DNA of 64,000 nucleotides from Sinorhizobium fredii USDA 205 (GTDB lineage: Bacteria > Pseudomonadota > Alphaproteobacteria > Rhizobiales > Rhizobiaceae), in assembly GCF_001461695.1 (NCBI RefSeq), contig NZ_AUTC01000077.1, positions 62,001 through 126,000 on the forward strand. Reading direction: 5' to 3'. A model generated the notes under the pieces. It did no database searches, was not told where the DNA came from, and saw nothing but the letters and a program-made list of their open reading frames with translations. Each line of letters opens with the position of its first letter. The stretch's first letter is position 1. Below, one piece after another: positions 45,412-58,235 of the stretch. Made by a program: the position numbers and the translations under genes.

Positions 45412-45802
45412 ATATCCATCCGAATCTGATGCCGCCGGGGTCTGCGAACCTCAAATCGTTCGCCGGTTACCGTCGCGAAGGTAACTTGTCTCCCTGTGGG
45501 CACAAAGATCAAGCCGTTCTCCACGGTTTTCATTCGACACTCCCAATGCCATTGAAATGGCGCATGTCGATACCGGATGTCGCAATTCGGAATGTGGGGA
45601 CGGTGAGGGCGGATGCTTGTTGTCGCGCGCCAGCGGGAATATTATAGGAAGCGTTTCGTGTGTATTTTTGATGAAATATTCGCCAGTTAGCCTGGAATGC
45701 AAGCATTGTTAAAATAAGCGTAGGTGTCGTCCGCGAGGCTTGAATCGGGCCCTTCATAGGTCTATACACCGCCGCAATGAGATGTTCTTCAGGAGAATCG
45801 CG
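45412..45802. other. Gene-free spacer upstream of dksA
   Basis: About 390 bp. Small open frames here lack ribosome sites and normal codon bias. The section 45640-45725 is AT-rich and probably holds the dksA promoter. AGGAG at 45791-45795 is the ribosome site of the TTG-started dksA. No repeat or terminator was seen. Confidence 0.5.
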
Positions 45803-46222
45803 TTGAGTGAGAAGATCGATCTTAGTACCTATGTCCTCTCCGAGGACGAGGATTTCATGAATGCCAATCACCGCGCATATTTTCGCGCAAAGCTGAATGC
45901 CTGGAAAAACGATATCCTTCGCGAAGCCCGCGAGACGCTGGATCACCTCGCTGAGGAGAGCGCCAATCATCCGGATCTCGCAGACCGAGCCTCCTCAGAA
46001 ACAGACCGGGCGATCGAATTGCGCGCCCGGGATCGTCAGCGGAAGCTCATCGCCAAAATCGACGCCGCCTTGCAGCGCCTCGACGAAGGCACCTACGGCT
46101 ATTGCGAGGAAACCGGTGAACCGATCGGCCTGAAGCGCCTGGATGCCCGGCCGATTGCAACGCTCTCGATCGAGGCGCAGGAGCGTCACGAGCGTCGCGA
46201 GAAGGTTTATCGGGACGAGTAG
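45803..46222 (+). CDS. dksA: DksA-family RNA polymerase-binding factor, cysteine-poor type
   Basis: DksA enters the secondary channel of RNA polymerase and works with ppGpp in the stringent response. The TTG at 45803 is chosen because AGGAG lies 7 bases upstream and the protein then begins MSEKIDLSTYVLSEDE, as in relatives; longer in-frame starts have no ribosome site. The 139 residues hold the coiled coil with the tip D58/D61/A63 (HPDLADRA). The zinc-finger positions read C101, T104, S122 and A125, so only one of four cysteines remains. Such C-x2-T/S-x2-A forms are known in alphaproteobacteria and remain functional. Confidence 0.92.
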   Translation: MSEKIDLSTYVLSEDEDFMNANHRAYFRAKLNAWKNDILREARETLDHLAEESANHPDLADRASSETDRAIELRARDRQRKLIAKIDAALQRLDEGTYGYCEETGEPIGLKRLDARPIATLSIEAQERHERREKVYRDE

Positions 46223-46242
46223 TTTCGGCTTTCCGGCCTTAC

Positions 46243-46274
46243 AAAAACGGCGCGGCTTGGCTGCGCCGTTTTTC
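46243..46274 (+). terminator. Rho-independent terminator of dksA
   Basis: The 11-bp stem AAAAACGGCGC/GCGCCGTTTTT with a 9-base loop lies 20 bases after the dksA stop. The A/T ends give T runs on both strands, so it may also stop transcripts from the convergent FliO-like gene. Confidence 0.85.
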
Positions 46275-46328
46275 TTTGCGCCATTGGGACAACAAATCCG
46301 AAAGCGGCAGGCATTCGTGCTCCGCCGA

Positions 46329-47333
46329 TCAGGATTTACGACCAGCGGAAATGTCGGCCAGCATCCGGCTCATTTCTTCCTCGATCGTCTCTTCCTTGCG
46401 CGCGTCGTCTGATGCCGGGCCGAGTATCGGTTCCAGACGGGCGCTTGCCGCTGCCGCCGGGCGGACGTCGGGTCTCGGCGCCACCGTCGGGGAAAGCCGC
46501 TGGAGATCGCCGCTGATTTCCGCATCGAGGAAACGTTCGAATTCCGCTGACTTGTCGACGGCGACCGGTTCGGCCGGTCGGGCCGGCGCGGGCGGGGTCT
46601 GGACTGGTCGCGGCGGTTCCGGCGCGGCTGATATCGGCTGCGAAACCCGGTCGTCGCGCGGTGGCGGGGTCATAGGGACAATACGGTCGCGAAGGCTGCT
46701 AAGCGTCCCCTGAGGCGGCTCCGCCGTGGATACCGGAGCAATGTCCGGTGCGGGTGGGGCGTTCGTGGCGGCGGGCTGCGGCCGAGGCGGCGGTTCGACC
46801 GCAATGATGGGTCGTTGGGGCGCGGTCGCCTCGGGCTTCGGTGCGAGCTCTGGTACCCGGGCGGGCACCGCGCGCGCCGGCTCATCCGATGTCACCGGGC
46901 GGATCGGCTCTATTTTTGCTGTTTCTACAGGTGCGGGGGGCGTGACCGGTTGAGGTCCCGGGTCGGCACGCACCGGCGCGACCGGAGCCTTCGCGGCCTG
47001 TTGTTCCGACGCCGCGCGACCGGTACTCGCGGCCGGCGCCGCGTCATCAGGCACGATGCGGCTTTCGATGACGATATCCGTGGGGCCGCCGATCATGATC
47101 AGATGCTCGACGTCATCGCGGCGGACCAGCACGAGCCGCCGGCGCGTGTCGACGGCGGCGGCATCGAGCACGGCAAGACGCGGCTGTCGGTTCTTGCCGC
47201 CGCGCACGAAGGGAGACGAGGGTCTGTTTCGCATGATCCAGAGCACCGCCACGAGGCACAGGAGGCCGATCGCCACGGCTCCGGCGGCGACGATGAATCG
47301 GCTACCGTTGTCCCCGACCAACGTTTCCATCAT
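46329..47333 (-). CDS. FliO-like membrane protein with long proline-rich tail
   Basis: A 334-residue protein with one N-terminal membrane helix (FIVAAGAVAIGLLCLVAVLWIM, about 13-34). A short beta-rich domain (RLAVLDAAAVDTRRRLVLVRRDDVEHLIMIGGPTDIVIES, about 50-92) resembles FliO of the flagellar export apparatus. The rest is a low-complexity Pro/Ala/Arg region and an acidic C-terminus (EETIEEEMSRML). AGGAG lies 8 bases before the start. No flagellar genes are nearby, so a general FliO-like envelope role is as likely as a flagellar one. It is convergent with dksA. Confidence 0.65.
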   Translation of the reverse strand: MMETLVGDNGSRFIVAAGAVAIGLLCLVAVLWIMRNRPSSPFVRGGKNRQPRLAVLDAAAVDTRRRLVLVRRDDVEHLIMIGGPTDIVIESRIVPDDAAPAASTGRAASEQQAAKAPVAPVRADPGPQPVTPPAPVETAKIEPIRPVTSDEPARAVPARVPELAPKPEATAPQRPIIAVEPPPRPQPAATNAPPAPDIAPVSTAEPPQGTLSSLRDRIVPMTPPPRDDRVSQPISAAPEPPRPVQTPPAPARPAEPVAVDKSAEFERFLDAEISGDLQRLSPTVAPRPDVRPAAAASARLEPILGPASDDARKEETIEEEMSRMLADISAGRKS

Positions 47334-47699
47334 GGGCTGAACTCCTTTTACCGGTCGAATTGCAACATTTGACGGCTTTTTTCGGGCCGGGACAAGCTTG
47401 CGTCCGACATTCCCTGTGAATTGACCGCTGCGCTTCCGCTGAGACGCTTTCTGCTGTTATCTCTGATTGTTAAAGATGATTCCAGTTCGACGAAGCGGAT
47501 GCGGCACACGTGAGTCTCGCAAAGGCCGGTCGGATGCCGGCAACTGCATAGGACCTTAAACCGGGCTGGTTTTGGGGATAAATTATGCGGCAATTCAAAG
47601 GATTACGGTGGCCCTTGTGCGTCAGCGGGATGTGCGGCGCGGCAAGTCAGCGGGGTGCCGGTATAGCGGCGGACGACTCCGCCAGCAGGTGAGGACCCG
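47334..47699. other. Divergent spacer upstream of cckA
   Basis: About 365 bp without a gene. It must contain the promoters of cckA and of the FliO-like gene. At 47584-47643 it holds a degenerate relative of the dispersed repeat (GCGGCAATTCAAAGGATTACGG...). An AT-rich section with TTGTTAAAGATGATTCC near 47466-47482 includes a GANTC site. Confidence 0.5.
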
Positions 47700-50297
47700 A
47701 TGACGAAATTGCGGCAGTCAGGTGATTACCAGATGCCGGTCGTTGACCGGGGCGTGCGGCCGGGCACCGTGTTCAGGATCATCGTGCTGGCGATCGTATT
47801 GACCGCGTCTGCCGCGGCCTTCGTCGTCTTCAAGAACCAGCTGGAGAACGAAATCGTCCTCGGCATTCTCGGCGTGCTGGCGATGGTCGGAATATTCTTC
47901 CTGGTATCGTCGGTGATCGGCTTCATCGAGGTCATGCCACAGTCGCGGCCGGATGAACTGGCACGCGCCTTTCTCGATGCCCATGAGGACGGCACCGTCG
48001 TCACCGACCGCAAGGGGCGCATCGTCTATGCGAACGCCGCCTATGGCGCCCTGACCGGCGCGAAAGGTGCCGCCGGCGTCCAGTCGCTGGAAACCATCCT
48101 GTCGCGCAACAGGGAGGCGACAGAGGCGATCTACCGGCTGACCAACGGCCTGCACGAGGGCAAGCAGGGACACGAGGAGTTCCGCCTCCTGAAGCCTCTG
48201 GCGAATGGCGCGATGACCGGCTCGGGCGCGCATTGGTTTCGACTGAAGGCGCGGGTGCTGCCGCTGGAGGATGCCAACAGCAACCCGCTCTATCTGTGGC
48301 AGATTGCCGATATCACCGCCGAGCGCGACGACCAGGAGCGTTTCTTCAAGGAACTGCAGAACGCCATCGACTATCTCGACCATGCGCCGGCGGGCTTTTT
48401 CTCCGCCGGACGCAAGGGTGAAATCTTCTACATCAACGCCACGCTTGCCGATTGGCTTGGGATCGATCTCACCAAGTTCCAGCCGGGAACGATCAGCATT
48501 GCCGATCTCGTCGCCGGCGAGGGACTTGCGCTCATTCAATCCGTGCAGGCTGAGCCCGGCCTGAAGAAGACCAAGATTCTGGATCTCGACCTGCGCAAGG
48601 GGAGCGGCCAGAGCCTGCCGGCAAGATTGATCCATCGCGTTTCCTCGACCCGCGACGGTGCGCCCGGGGAAAGCAGGACGATCGTCATGTCTCGCGAGGG
48701 CGACGACGGCGATCAGTCGGCCTCGAATGCGACGATGCGGTTCACGCGCTTCTTCAACAACACGCCGATGGCCATAGCCTCGGTGGACGGCGACGGGCGG
48801 ATCCTTAGAACCAACGCCCCCTTCCTGAAGCTCTTCGCCGGCCTCGTTTCGCAGGACGACGTCGAGCGCGGCATCATGATCGGCGCGGTCATGCACGCCG
48901 CCGAGCGGGGTCAACTCGAAGAGGCGCTCGCCGCGGCCAAGGACCGGCAAGGCGACATAGCGCCAATCGATTCGCTGCATCCGGCCGATGAAGGACGCCA
49001 CTTCCGTTTCTACGTGAACGCCGTCATCGACCAGAGCGACCAGGCACCGGAAGAGGCGGCGATCGTCTATGCGCTGGAGATCACCGAGCAGAAGGCGCTC
49101 GAGAACCAGATGGCGCAGACGCAGAAGATGAATGCGGTGGGGACGCTCGCCGGCGGCATCGCGCATGACTTCAATAACGTCCTGACGGCCATCTTGCTTT
49201 CTGCCGACCATCTGCTGCTTTCGGCGCGGCCGGCCGATGCGACTTTCGCCGACCTGATGGAAATCAAGCGGAACGCCAACCGCGCCGCCGTCCTGGTGCG
49301 GCAATTGCTCGCCTTCTCGCGCAAGCAGACCATGCGGCCGACCGTCCTCAATCTCACCGACGTCATCGGCGACCTGAGGATGCTCGTCGATCGGATGACC
49401 GGCACAAATGTCAAAGTGGAGGTGGACTATGGCCGCGACCTCTGGCCGGTGAGGACCGATCTCGGCCAGTTCGAGCAGGTACTGCTCAACCTGGCCGTCA
49501 ATGCCCGCGACGCCATGCCCGACGGCGGAATCATCACGCTCAGGACACGAAACCTGCCGGCGAGCGACGTCGCCGCACTCGGACGTCGGGAAGTGCCGGA
49601 AGACGACTTCGTCATGGTCGAAGTCTCCGATCAGGGCACGGGTATCCCGGCGGAGATCATGGACAAGATCTTCGAACCATTCTTCACGACGAAGGAGGTC
49701 GGCAAGGGTACGGGTCTCGGGCTTTCGATGGTCTATGGCATCGTCAAGCAGTCGGGCGGCTATATCTATCCGGACTCGGAGGCCGGCAAAGGCACGACCT
49801 TCCGTATCCTGCTGCCGCGCTACGTGGAAACCGCAGAGGCGCGTGAGGAGCCCACTTCGCGCGCGGCGACTGCCGTTGCCACTCCGGCGCCGACCGCGGC
49901 ACAGAGTGAGCCTGCGGATCTCACCGGCGATTCCGCCGTGGTCTTGCTCGTCGAGGACGAGGAGGCGGTCCGCCGCGGCGGCAAGCGGATGCTCGAGACA
50001 CGCGGCTATACGGTTCATGAGGCGGGGTCCGGTATTGAAGCGCTCGATATCATGGAAGAGCTCGACGGCGCGGTCGATATCGTCGTTTCGGACGTGGTGA
50101 TGCCGGAAATGGATGGGCCGACGCTGTTGCGCGAATTGCGGAAGAAATACCCGAACCTGAAGTTCATCTTCGTGTCGGGCTATGCGGAGGACGCCTTTGC
50201 CCGCAATCTGCCGGCCGATGCCAAGTTCGGCTTCCTGCCGAAGCCGTTCTCTCTGAAGCAATTGGCGGTCGCCGTCCGCGAAATGCTGGATTCCTGA
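47700..50297 (+). CDS. cckA: Cell-cycle hybrid histidine kinase CckA
   Basis: An 865-residue kinase at the top of the CtrA pathway. It acts through ChpT to phosphorylate CtrA and CpdR (established knowledge). Two N-terminal membrane helices (about 22-42 and 50-72) are followed by PAS domains at about 80-210, 215-340 and 350-460. HisKA has phospho-His 489 in [11 protein letters not shown], then HATPase_c ([13 protein letters not shown] near 600; [31 protein letters not shown]). A C-terminal receiver domain has D798 in [12 protein letters not shown]. It is probably on the inner membrane at the poles. It is convergent with the pseudouridine genes. Confidence 0.95.
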   Translation: MTKLRQSGDYQMPVVDRGVRPGTVFRIIVLAIVLTASAAAFVVFKNQLENEIVLGILGVLAMVGIFFLVSSVIGFIEVMPQSRPDELARAFLDAHEDGTVVTDRKGRIVYANAAYGALTGAKGAAGVQSLETILSRNREATEAIYRLTNGLHEGKQGHEEFRLLKPLANGAMTGSGAHWFRLKARVLPLEDANSNPLYLWQIADITAERDDQERFFKELQNAIDYLDHAPAGFFSAGRKGEIFYINATLADWLGIDLTKFQPGTISIADLVAGEGLALIQSVQAEPGLKKTKILDLDLRKGSGQSLPARLIHRVSSTRDGAPGESRTIVMSREGDDGDQSASNATMRFTRFFNNTPMAIASVDGDGRILRTNAPFLKLFAGLVSQDDVERGIMIGAVMHAAERGQLEEALAAAKDRQGDIAPIDSLHPADEGRHFRFYVNAVIDQSDQAPEEAAIVYALEITEQKALENQMAQTQKMNAVGTLAGGIAHDFNNVLTAILLSADHLLLSARPADATFADLMEIKRNANRAAVLVRQLLAFSRKQTMRPTVLNLTDVIGDLRMLVDRMTGTNVKVEVDYGRDLWPVRTDLGQFEQVLLNLAVNARDAMPDGGIITLRTRNLPASDVAALGRREVPEDDFVMVEVSDQGTGIPAEIMDKIFEPFFTTKEVGKGTGLGLSMVYGIVKQSGGYIYPDSEAGKGTTFRILLPRYVETAEAREEPTSRAATAVATPAPTAAQSEPADLTGDSAVVLLVEDEEAVRRGGKRMLETRGYTVHEAGSGIEALDIMEELDGAVDIVVSDVVMPEMDGPTLLRELRKKYPNLKFIFVSGYAEDAFARNLPADAKFGFLPKPFSLKQLAVAVREMLDS

Positions 50298-50319
50298 GGC
50301 CACCCGGTAGCCCGGGAAA

Positions 50320-50340
50320 CCCGGCGCTCTTTGCGCCGGG
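50320..50340. terminator. Bidirectional hairpin between cckA and psuG
   Basis: CCCGGCGC-TCTTT-GCGCCGGG, an 8-bp GC stem, lies in the 55-bp gap between two convergent genes. No long T run is present on either side. It probably ends both transcripts, perhaps weakly. Confidence 0.6.
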
Positions 50341-50352
50341 CGCGAACTTCTT

Positions 50353-51291
50353 CTATTTCGTCTTGCTTGCCGCCAAGGCGACGGCGATTTCGGCTGCAAG
50401 GCGCGCGTTGTTCTCGACGAGGGCGATGTTCGTCTCGAGGCTTCGTCCCTCGGTCATGTGGTAGAGGTTGTCGAGCAGATAGGGCGTCACGGCCTTGCCC
50501 GAGACCTCGTCGTTCGCCGCATTGTCCAGCGCCCTTGCGATATAGATTTCCATCTCCTCACGCGGGATTTCGCTTTCCTCCGGAACCGGATTGGCAACGA
50601 GCATGCCGCCTTCGACGCCGAGCAGTTCGCGCATCCGCTGGAAGTTGGCGATCGCTACCGGGCTGTTCAGCATCAGCGGGCTCTTGAGGCCGGAATCGCG
50701 CGACCAGAAGGCGGGGAAGGTCTCGCTGTCATAGGTGACAACCGGGACGCCCCTTGTTTCAAGCACTTCCAGCGTCTTCGGAATGTCAAGAATGGCCTTG
50801 GCGCCGGCGCAAACGACGATCACGGCCGTTCGGGCGAGTTCGTCGAGATCGGCGGATATGTCGAAGCTCAGTTCGGCGCCGCGGTGGACGCCGCCGATGC
50901 CGCCTGTGGCAAAAACGCTGATGCCGGCGCGGGCAGCCGCAATCATCGTTGCTGCGACCGTCGTGGCGCCGGTGCGGCGCTCGGCGAGGGCAAAGGCAAG
51001 GTCGGCGCGCGACAACTTCATGGCTCCCTGGGTCTTCGCAAGCGCCTCCAGCTTCCTGTCGTCGAGGCCGACATGAAGGACGCCGTGGATCACCGCGATA
51101 GTGGCCGGAACCGCCCCCTGGTCGCGGATGATCGCCTCGACACTGCGCGCCATGTCGAGATTGCCCGGATAAGGCATGCCGTGCGTGATGATCGTCGATT
51201 CCAGTGCCACGAGCGGTGCGCCGCGCGCCTTGGCGGCCGCGACTTCATCGGAGTATTCGATTGGCAGGAAGGGCGAGGTGGGTTTTGTCAT
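50353..51291 (-). CDS. psuG: Pseudouridine-5'-phosphate glycosidase
   Basis: A 312-residue enzyme that splits pseudouridine 5'-phosphate into uracil and ribose 5-phosphate. The start at 51291 (MTKPTSPFLPIEYS) is preferred to the open frame extending upstream. Motifs: VALESTIITHGMPYP, TIAVIHGVLHVGL, RTGATTVAATMIAAARAGISVFATGGIGGVHRG, and CAGAKAILDIPKTLEVLETRGVPVVTY. The kinase that makes its substrate lies just upstream on the same strand, forming a psuK-psuG operon. Confidence 0.95.
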   Translation of the reverse strand: MTKPTSPFLPIEYSDEVAAAKARGAPLVALESTIITHGMPYPGNLDMARSVEAIIRDQGAVPATIAVIHGVLHVGLDDRKLEALAKTQGAMKLSRADLAFALAERRTGATTVAATMIAAARAGISVFATGGIGGVHRGAELSFDISADLDELARTAVIVVCAGAKAILDIPKTLEVLETRGVPVVTYDSETFPAFWSRDSGLKSPLMLNSPVAIANFQRMRELLGVEGGMLVANPVPEESEIPREEMEIYIARALDNAANDEVSGKAVTPYLLDNLYHMTEGRSLETNIALVENNARLAAEIAVALAASKTK

Positions 51292-51367
51292 GGGCTTTCG
51301 CTTCTGATGAGTGGGAGCGGTGCGGGCGGAAAACTGCCGTGCGCCTTCTGCATGCGGCCTGGAGTTT

Positions 51368-52315
51368 TCATGACAGCATTTGCGGCTCGGGCACAAGGGC
51401 CAGAACCTGTGCAAGATTGTCCGCCGACATCTCGACGGCGACGGCGAATGGCGAGTGAAGCGTTATGACTGCCGCGGCGATGCCGTGCCGCAGACACCCG
51501 GCGAGACCGGTGCGGTCAAGCCGGGCAGCGAGAAAGCCCGATGCCAGCGCGTCTCCGGCACCGGTCACGTCGGCAAGCGCGGGCAGGGCGGGCGGCACTG
51601 CGAGGCAGCTGCTGTTGCGGTCGAAGGCAACCGCCGCCTTGCCGCCGCGGGTGACCACGCCGCCGGAAAGCCCCGCAGAACGCAGCAGCGACGGCCATTC
51701 TTCGGCGGCAACGGCCTCGGCGCCGGTCAGCGCACGGGCCTCTGCCTCGTTCATGAAGAGGAAATCGAGCCCGGCCAGGCTTTGGCGGTAGCGGACGACC
51801 TTGGCCGGGGAAACGGCGATGCCCGCAAGGATGCGGTTCGATCCGGCCGATGCGTCGACGAGCGCGGCCAGCGTCTCTTGCGGCAGGTTGGCGTCCATCA
51901 GCACGAGATCGCTCGCTGCGAGGCGTTCGCGCATGGCGCGTTGCTGCAGCCGGCGCGGTGAGAACAACGTGTAGAGATCCATATCGGCAAGGGCGATCAC
52001 CAGGTTGCCATCGTTTTCGAGGATCGCCGTATAGCTCGGTGTGTTCCGATCGAGAAAGGTGAACGGGCAATCGATGACGCCCGCGGCGGCCGCTGCGGCT
52101 GCGACCATCTCGCCGGCAGCGTCGCCGCCGCGCGGGCTGATCATCCGCACCCGATGGCCAAGACGCGCGAGGCTTCTCGCGGCATTGAAACCGCCGCCGC
52201 CCGCTTCCTCGAACCATGTTCCCGGATTGCTCGCTCCAGGCACCGTCATGCCGCCGATACGGCCGCGCCGATCGAGATGGGCGCCGCCCAGAACGATGAT
52301 TTCCCGCTTCGTCAT
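51368..52315 (-). CDS. psuK: PfkB-family carbohydrate kinase, probable pseudouridine kinase
   Basis: A 315-residue ribokinase-like enzyme. It has the N-terminal GG (GGGGFNAARSLARLG), the PfkB signature 2 DVTGAGDALASGFLAA with catalytic Asp near residue 250, and an anion hole in GAGD. Neighbouring psuG makes pseudouridine the most likely substrate: phosphorylation here, glycosidic cleavage next. The substrate is therefore inferred from context; adenosine/ribose-type PfkB kinases look similar. The start at 52315 gives MTKREIIVLGGAHLD. Confidence 0.85.
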   Translation of the reverse strand: MTKREIIVLGGAHLDRRGRIGGMTVPGASNPGTWFEEAGGGGFNAARSLARLGHRVRMISPRGGDAAGEMVAAAAAAAGVIDCPFTFLDRNTPSYTAILENDGNLVIALADMDLYTLFSPRRLQQRAMRERLAASDLVLMDANLPQETLAALVDASAGSNRILAGIAVSPAKVVRYRQSLAGLDFLFMNEAEARALTGAEAVAAEEWPSLLRSAGLSGGVVTRGGKAAVAFDRNSSCLAVPPALPALADVTGAGDALASGFLAARLDRTGLAGCLRHGIAAAVITLHSPFAVAVEMSADNLAQVLALVPEPQMLS

Positions 52316-52404
52316 CTGAACACCTCTATCGGCGAATCGGCGCAATGGCGAGAAGCCGGACTGAACCGCCGCGCAACATGTGGAAAACGAGTACAATATC
52401 CCGT

Positions 52405-52419
52405 GAACAGGAATCGAAC
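52405..52419. promoter_or_regulatory. LexA (SOS) box upstream of recA
   Basis: GAAC-N7-GAAC, the complement of the alphaproteobacterial SOS motif GTTC-N7-GTTC, lies 128-142 bases before the recA start. Location before recA makes LexA control very likely. A second, looser copy (GAACAAAACATGTAC) lies at about 52473-52487. Confidence 0.85.
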
Positions 52420-52546
52420 ACTCTGAAGATATCCATTATAATTCAATTGCTTGAAGTGCCATTGCCAAAGCAGAACAAAACATGTACAAAATCTCCTGCG
52501 GCGGCTTCATTGCCTCGATAGCTCCAATAACCTAAAGGTGGACCCA

Positions 52547-53632
52547 ATGGCACAAAACTCTTTGCGGCTCGTAGAGGACAAATCGGTGGACAAAAGCAAG
52601 GCACTTGAAGCGGCTCTTTCCCAGATCGAACGTTCGTTCGGCAAGGGATCGATCATGAAGCTCGGATCGAAGGACAGCGTCATCGAGATCGAAACCGTCT
52701 CGACCGGATCGCTCGGCCTCGATATCGCGCTCGGCATCGGCGGCCTGCCAAAGGGGCGCATTGTTGAGATTTACGGGCCGGAAAGCTCGGGCAAGACGAC
52801 GCTGGCCCTGCAGACCATTGCCGAGGCGCAAAAGAAAGGCGGAATCTGCGGCTTTGTCGACGCCGAACATGCGCTCGATCCGATTTATGCGCGCAAACTG
52901 GGCGTCGACCTCGAAAACCTGCTGATCTCGCAACCCGATACGGGCGAGCAGGCGCTCGAAATCACCGACACCCTGGTTCGCTCCGGCGCAATCGATGTGC
53001 TCGTCGTCGACTCGGTTGCAGCACTCGTGCCGCGTGCCGAAATCGAAGGTGAGATGGGCGACAGCCTGCCGGGCATGCAAGCCCGCCTGATGAGTCAGGC
53101 GCTGCGCAAGCTGACGGCATCGATCTCCAAGTCCAATTGCATGGTGATCTTCATCAACCAGATCCGCATGAAGATCGGCGTGATGTTTGGCTCGCCGGAA
53201 ACGACGACGGGCGGCAACGCGCTGAAATTCTACGCCTCGGTTCGCCTCGACATCCGCCGCATCGGCTCGGTCAAGGAGCGCGAAGAAGTCGTCGGCAACC
53301 AGACGCGCGTCAAGGTCGTCAAGAACAAGATGGCGCCGCCCTTCAAGCAGGTCGAATTCGACATCATGTATGGCGAGGGCGTTTCCAAGACCGGTGAACT
53401 GATCGACCTCGGCGTCAAGGCCGGCATCGTCGAGAAATCCGGCGCCTGGTTCTCCTACAACAGCCAGCGCCTCGGCCAGGGCCGGGAGAACGCGAAACTT
53501 TTCCTGCGTGACAATCCCGATCTTCTGCGCGAGATCGAGATGGCCTTGCGGCAGAATGCTGGCTTGATCGCCGACAAGTTCCTGGAAAACGGTGGACCGG
53601 AGAGCGAAGGCGACGAAGCGGCCGACATGTAG
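52547..53632 (+). CDS. recA: Recombinase RecA
   Basis: A 361-residue RecA starting [23 protein letters not shown]. It has Walker [10 protein letters not shown] (about 80-88), [11 protein letters not shown], Walker [10 protein letters not shown], loop L1 [21 protein letters not shown], and loop L2 [19 protein letters not shown]. RecA forms the strand-exchange filament and triggers LexA cleavage. It has its own SOS box and a downstream terminator, so it is monocistronic. Confidence 0.98.
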   Translation: MAQNSLRLVEDKSVDKSKALEAALSQIERSFGKGSIMKLGSKDSVIEIETVSTGSLGLDIALGIGGLPKGRIVEIYGPESSGKTTLALQTIAEAQKKGGICGFVDAEHALDPIYARKLGVDLENLLISQPDTGEQALEITDTLVRSGAIDVLVVDSVAALVPRAEIEGEMGDSLPGMQARLMSQALRKLTASISKSNCMVIFINQIRMKIGVMFGSPETTTGGNALKFYASVRLDIRRIGSVKEREEVVGNQTRVKVVKNKMAPPFKQVEFDIMYGEGVSKTGELIDLGVKAGIVEKSGAWFSYNSQRLGQGRENAKLFLRDNPDLLREIEMALRQNAGLIADKFLENGGPESEGDEAADM

Positions 53633-53676
53633 CAGTGGCTGGCTCTTAGGAGCGGCTTGAGTTTGGATGCGGCATC

Positions 53677-53707
53677 AACCGGCCATCGCTCTGATCGGCC
53701 GGTTTTT
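53677..53707 (+). terminator. Rho-independent terminator of recA
   Basis: The 8-bp stem AACCGGCC/GGCCGGTT with a 12-base loop runs into a T stretch (53703-53707), 45 bases after the recA stop. Confidence 0.8.
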
Positions 53708-53873
53708 GCTGCCGTCTGGACAGCATGATATGCGGACGATAAAAGCCTGTGGTTCCGGTGGCGGCGTCATCGGGGCGGCGGCTATGCGTGATAGGCGCGG
53801 GGTTGAAGAATAGCGGCGCAAAGCGCGAAAAATGCGTGGGTTGCAGCCGGCATGTGCACAGATAGGACGCAAG

Positions 53874-56537
<2,664 letters not shown>

Positions 56538-56556
56538 AGAGCATTAAAGACAGAGG

Positions 56557-56580
56557 AAAGGGCGCTGCGGCGCCCTTTTT
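56557..56580 (+). terminator. Rho-independent terminator of alaS
   Basis: AAAGGGCGC-TGCG-GCGCCCTTT stem followed by TTT, 20 bases after alaS. It abuts the stop codon of the convergent SulP gene, which may use it too. Confidence 0.85.
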
Positions 56581-58235
56581 CATGCGCTCTTTTCGCTGCG
56601 GATGGTTTCGAGAGCCGCTTGGACCGAAGCGCGCATCAAGACGCGCGGCGGACGAACGTGGTGCTGATAGAGGGCACGGCGAACCTGCGTATTGGCGCCG
56701 ACGATGATGAAGCGCACGCCGATCCTCTCCGCCTTGCGCAGCGTACCTTCGATGACGTTGGCGGCGGTCGAATCCATGAAGGGGACTTCGGAGCAGTCGA
56801 GAATGAAGTTACGGCGCTGGTCGGCGATCCGGTCGAGCACTGTGGCAACGGTGGCCGCCGAGCCGAAGAAGAAGATGCCCGAGATCCGATAGATCACCGT
56901 ATCCGGATCATCGCTAATGACCGGATGCTCTTCGCCATTCGTCGACTGCAGCATCGCCAGCGGCTTCGTTTCACCGACCGAGATGCTTTTTGCCATTCGA
57001 TTGATGAACAGGACGGCGCCCAGCGCGACGCCGACTACAATCCCTTCCGTCAGGTCGCGGAAGACGACGATGAAAAAGGTGGCGAGCAGCACGACGGCAT
57101 CACCGTAGGAAGATCGCAAAAGCGCCATGAAGGCGGGCTTCTCGATCATGTTCCAGGCGACGACGGCGAGCACGCCGGCAAGCGAGGCGAGCGGGATATA
57201 GCTGGCGAGCGGTGCTGCGAGCAGCATGAAGAGAAGAAGAAAGGCGGAATGCAGCATGCCCGAGATGGGGCTTGTCCCTCCGGCACGCACATTCGTCGCC
57301 GTTCGGGCAATGGTGCCGGTGACGCAAATGCCGCCGAAGAGCGCCGAACACAGATTGGCGATCCCCTGGCCGATCAACTCCATGCTGGATCGATGTCTGC
57401 GGCCCGTCATGCCGTCGGCGACCACGGCCGAAAGCAGGGATTCGATCGCGCCGAGAAGGGCGAAGGAGACCGCATCCGGGAAGACAGCGACGGCTTTCTC
57501 GAAGGAGAGCGGCGGCAAGGCCGGAAGCGGCAGTCCGCGCGGAATACCGCCGAAGCGCGTGCCGATCGTTTCCGTCGGCAGGTGCAGGATGGCGACGATG
57601 ACCGATGCACCGGTGACGGCGATCAGCATGCCGGGCCAATGCGGCCTCAGCCGGCGCAGCGCGAGAATGATGGTGATGGTCAGGGCAGCCGTCAGTACTG
57701 CCGCCCAACTGGCCGTACCTGCCGACTGGCCGAGTGCCATGATCTTTTCAACGATCGGCCCCGGTTCGCTGCCCGGAAGCGTCAGGCCGAAAAGGTCGCG
57801 CAACTGGCTGGCAAAGATGATCACGGCAATGCCCGCCGTGAAGCCGACCGTGACGGGGTAGGGGATGAACTTGATGTATTGTCCGAGGCGCAAGTAGCCG
57901 GCCGCAACGAGCATGACGCCGGCCATGGCAGTCGCGAGCAACAGGCCGTCGATGCCGTGCCGGGCGGCGGTCGCGGCGAGGAGAACGATGAAGGCACCCG
58001 CCGGACCGCCGATCTGGACGCGGCTGCCGCCGAGGAGCGAAACGAGGAAGCCGCCGACAATCGCGGTATAGAGGCCGCGATCGGGCGTGACGCCGGAGGC
58101 GATTGCGATTGCCATGGAGAGCGGCAAGGCAACGATGGCGACGGTCAGGCCTGCCAAAGCGTCGGCTTTCAGCCGGGCAAGGCCATATCCTTCGGCCAGG
58201 ACGCTGACGGTTTTCGGAACGAGGGAATCGGGCAT
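56580..58235 (-). CDS. SulP-family inorganic anion transporter
   Basis: A 551-residue transporter with 11-12 membrane helices over about 1-410. The SulP motifs are present: GLTVAIVALPLSMAIAIASGVTPDRGLYTAIVGGFLVSLLGGSRVQIGGPAGAFIV near the N-terminus, and NMIEKPAFM with DLTEGIVVGVALGAVLFI toward the end of the membrane part. A C-terminal STAS domain (about 440-550; GIFFFGSAATVATVLDRI, LDCSEVPFMDSTAANVIEG) completes it. Members move sulfate, bicarbonate or dicarboxylates. The substrate is not clear; no sulfur or carbonic-anhydrase gene is adjacent. Confidence 0.9.
   Translation of the reverse strand: MPDSLVPKTVSVLAEGYGLARLKADALAGLTVAIVALPLSMAIAIASGVTPDRGLYTAIVGGFLVSLLGGSRVQIGGPAGAFIVLLAATAARHGIDGLLLATAMAGVMLVAAGYLRLGQYIKFIPYPVTVGFTAGIAVIIFASQLRDLFGLTLPGSEPGPIVEKIMALGQSAGTASWAAVLTAALTITIILALRRLRPHWPGMLIAVTGASVIVAILHLPTETIGTRFGGIPRGLPLPALPPLSFEKAVAVFPDAVSFALLGAIESLLSAVVADGMTGRRHRSSMELIGQGIANLCSALFGGICVTGTIARTATNVRAGGTSPISGMLHSAFLLLFMLLAAPLASYIPLASLAGVLAVVAWNMIEKPAFMALLRSSYGDAVVLLATFFIVVFRDLTEGIVVGVALGAVLFINRMAKSISVGETKPLAMLQSTNGEEHPVISDDPDTVIYRISGIFFFGSAATVATVLDRIADQRRNFILDCSEVPFMDSTAANVIEGTLRKAERIGVRFIIVGANTQVRRALYQHHVRPPRVLMRASVQAALETIRSEKSA

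Noticed and set aside
45530..45970. A 146-codon minus-strand frame overlapping the dksA start
   Set aside because: It overlaps a certain gene and the AGGAG site of dksA, and shows no known domain.
47718..50399. An 893-codon open frame antisense to cckA
   Set aside because: Long antisense frames are expected in GC-rich genes. The sense strand encodes a full kinase with all motifs, while the antisense product is Arg/His/Asp-rich without any domain.
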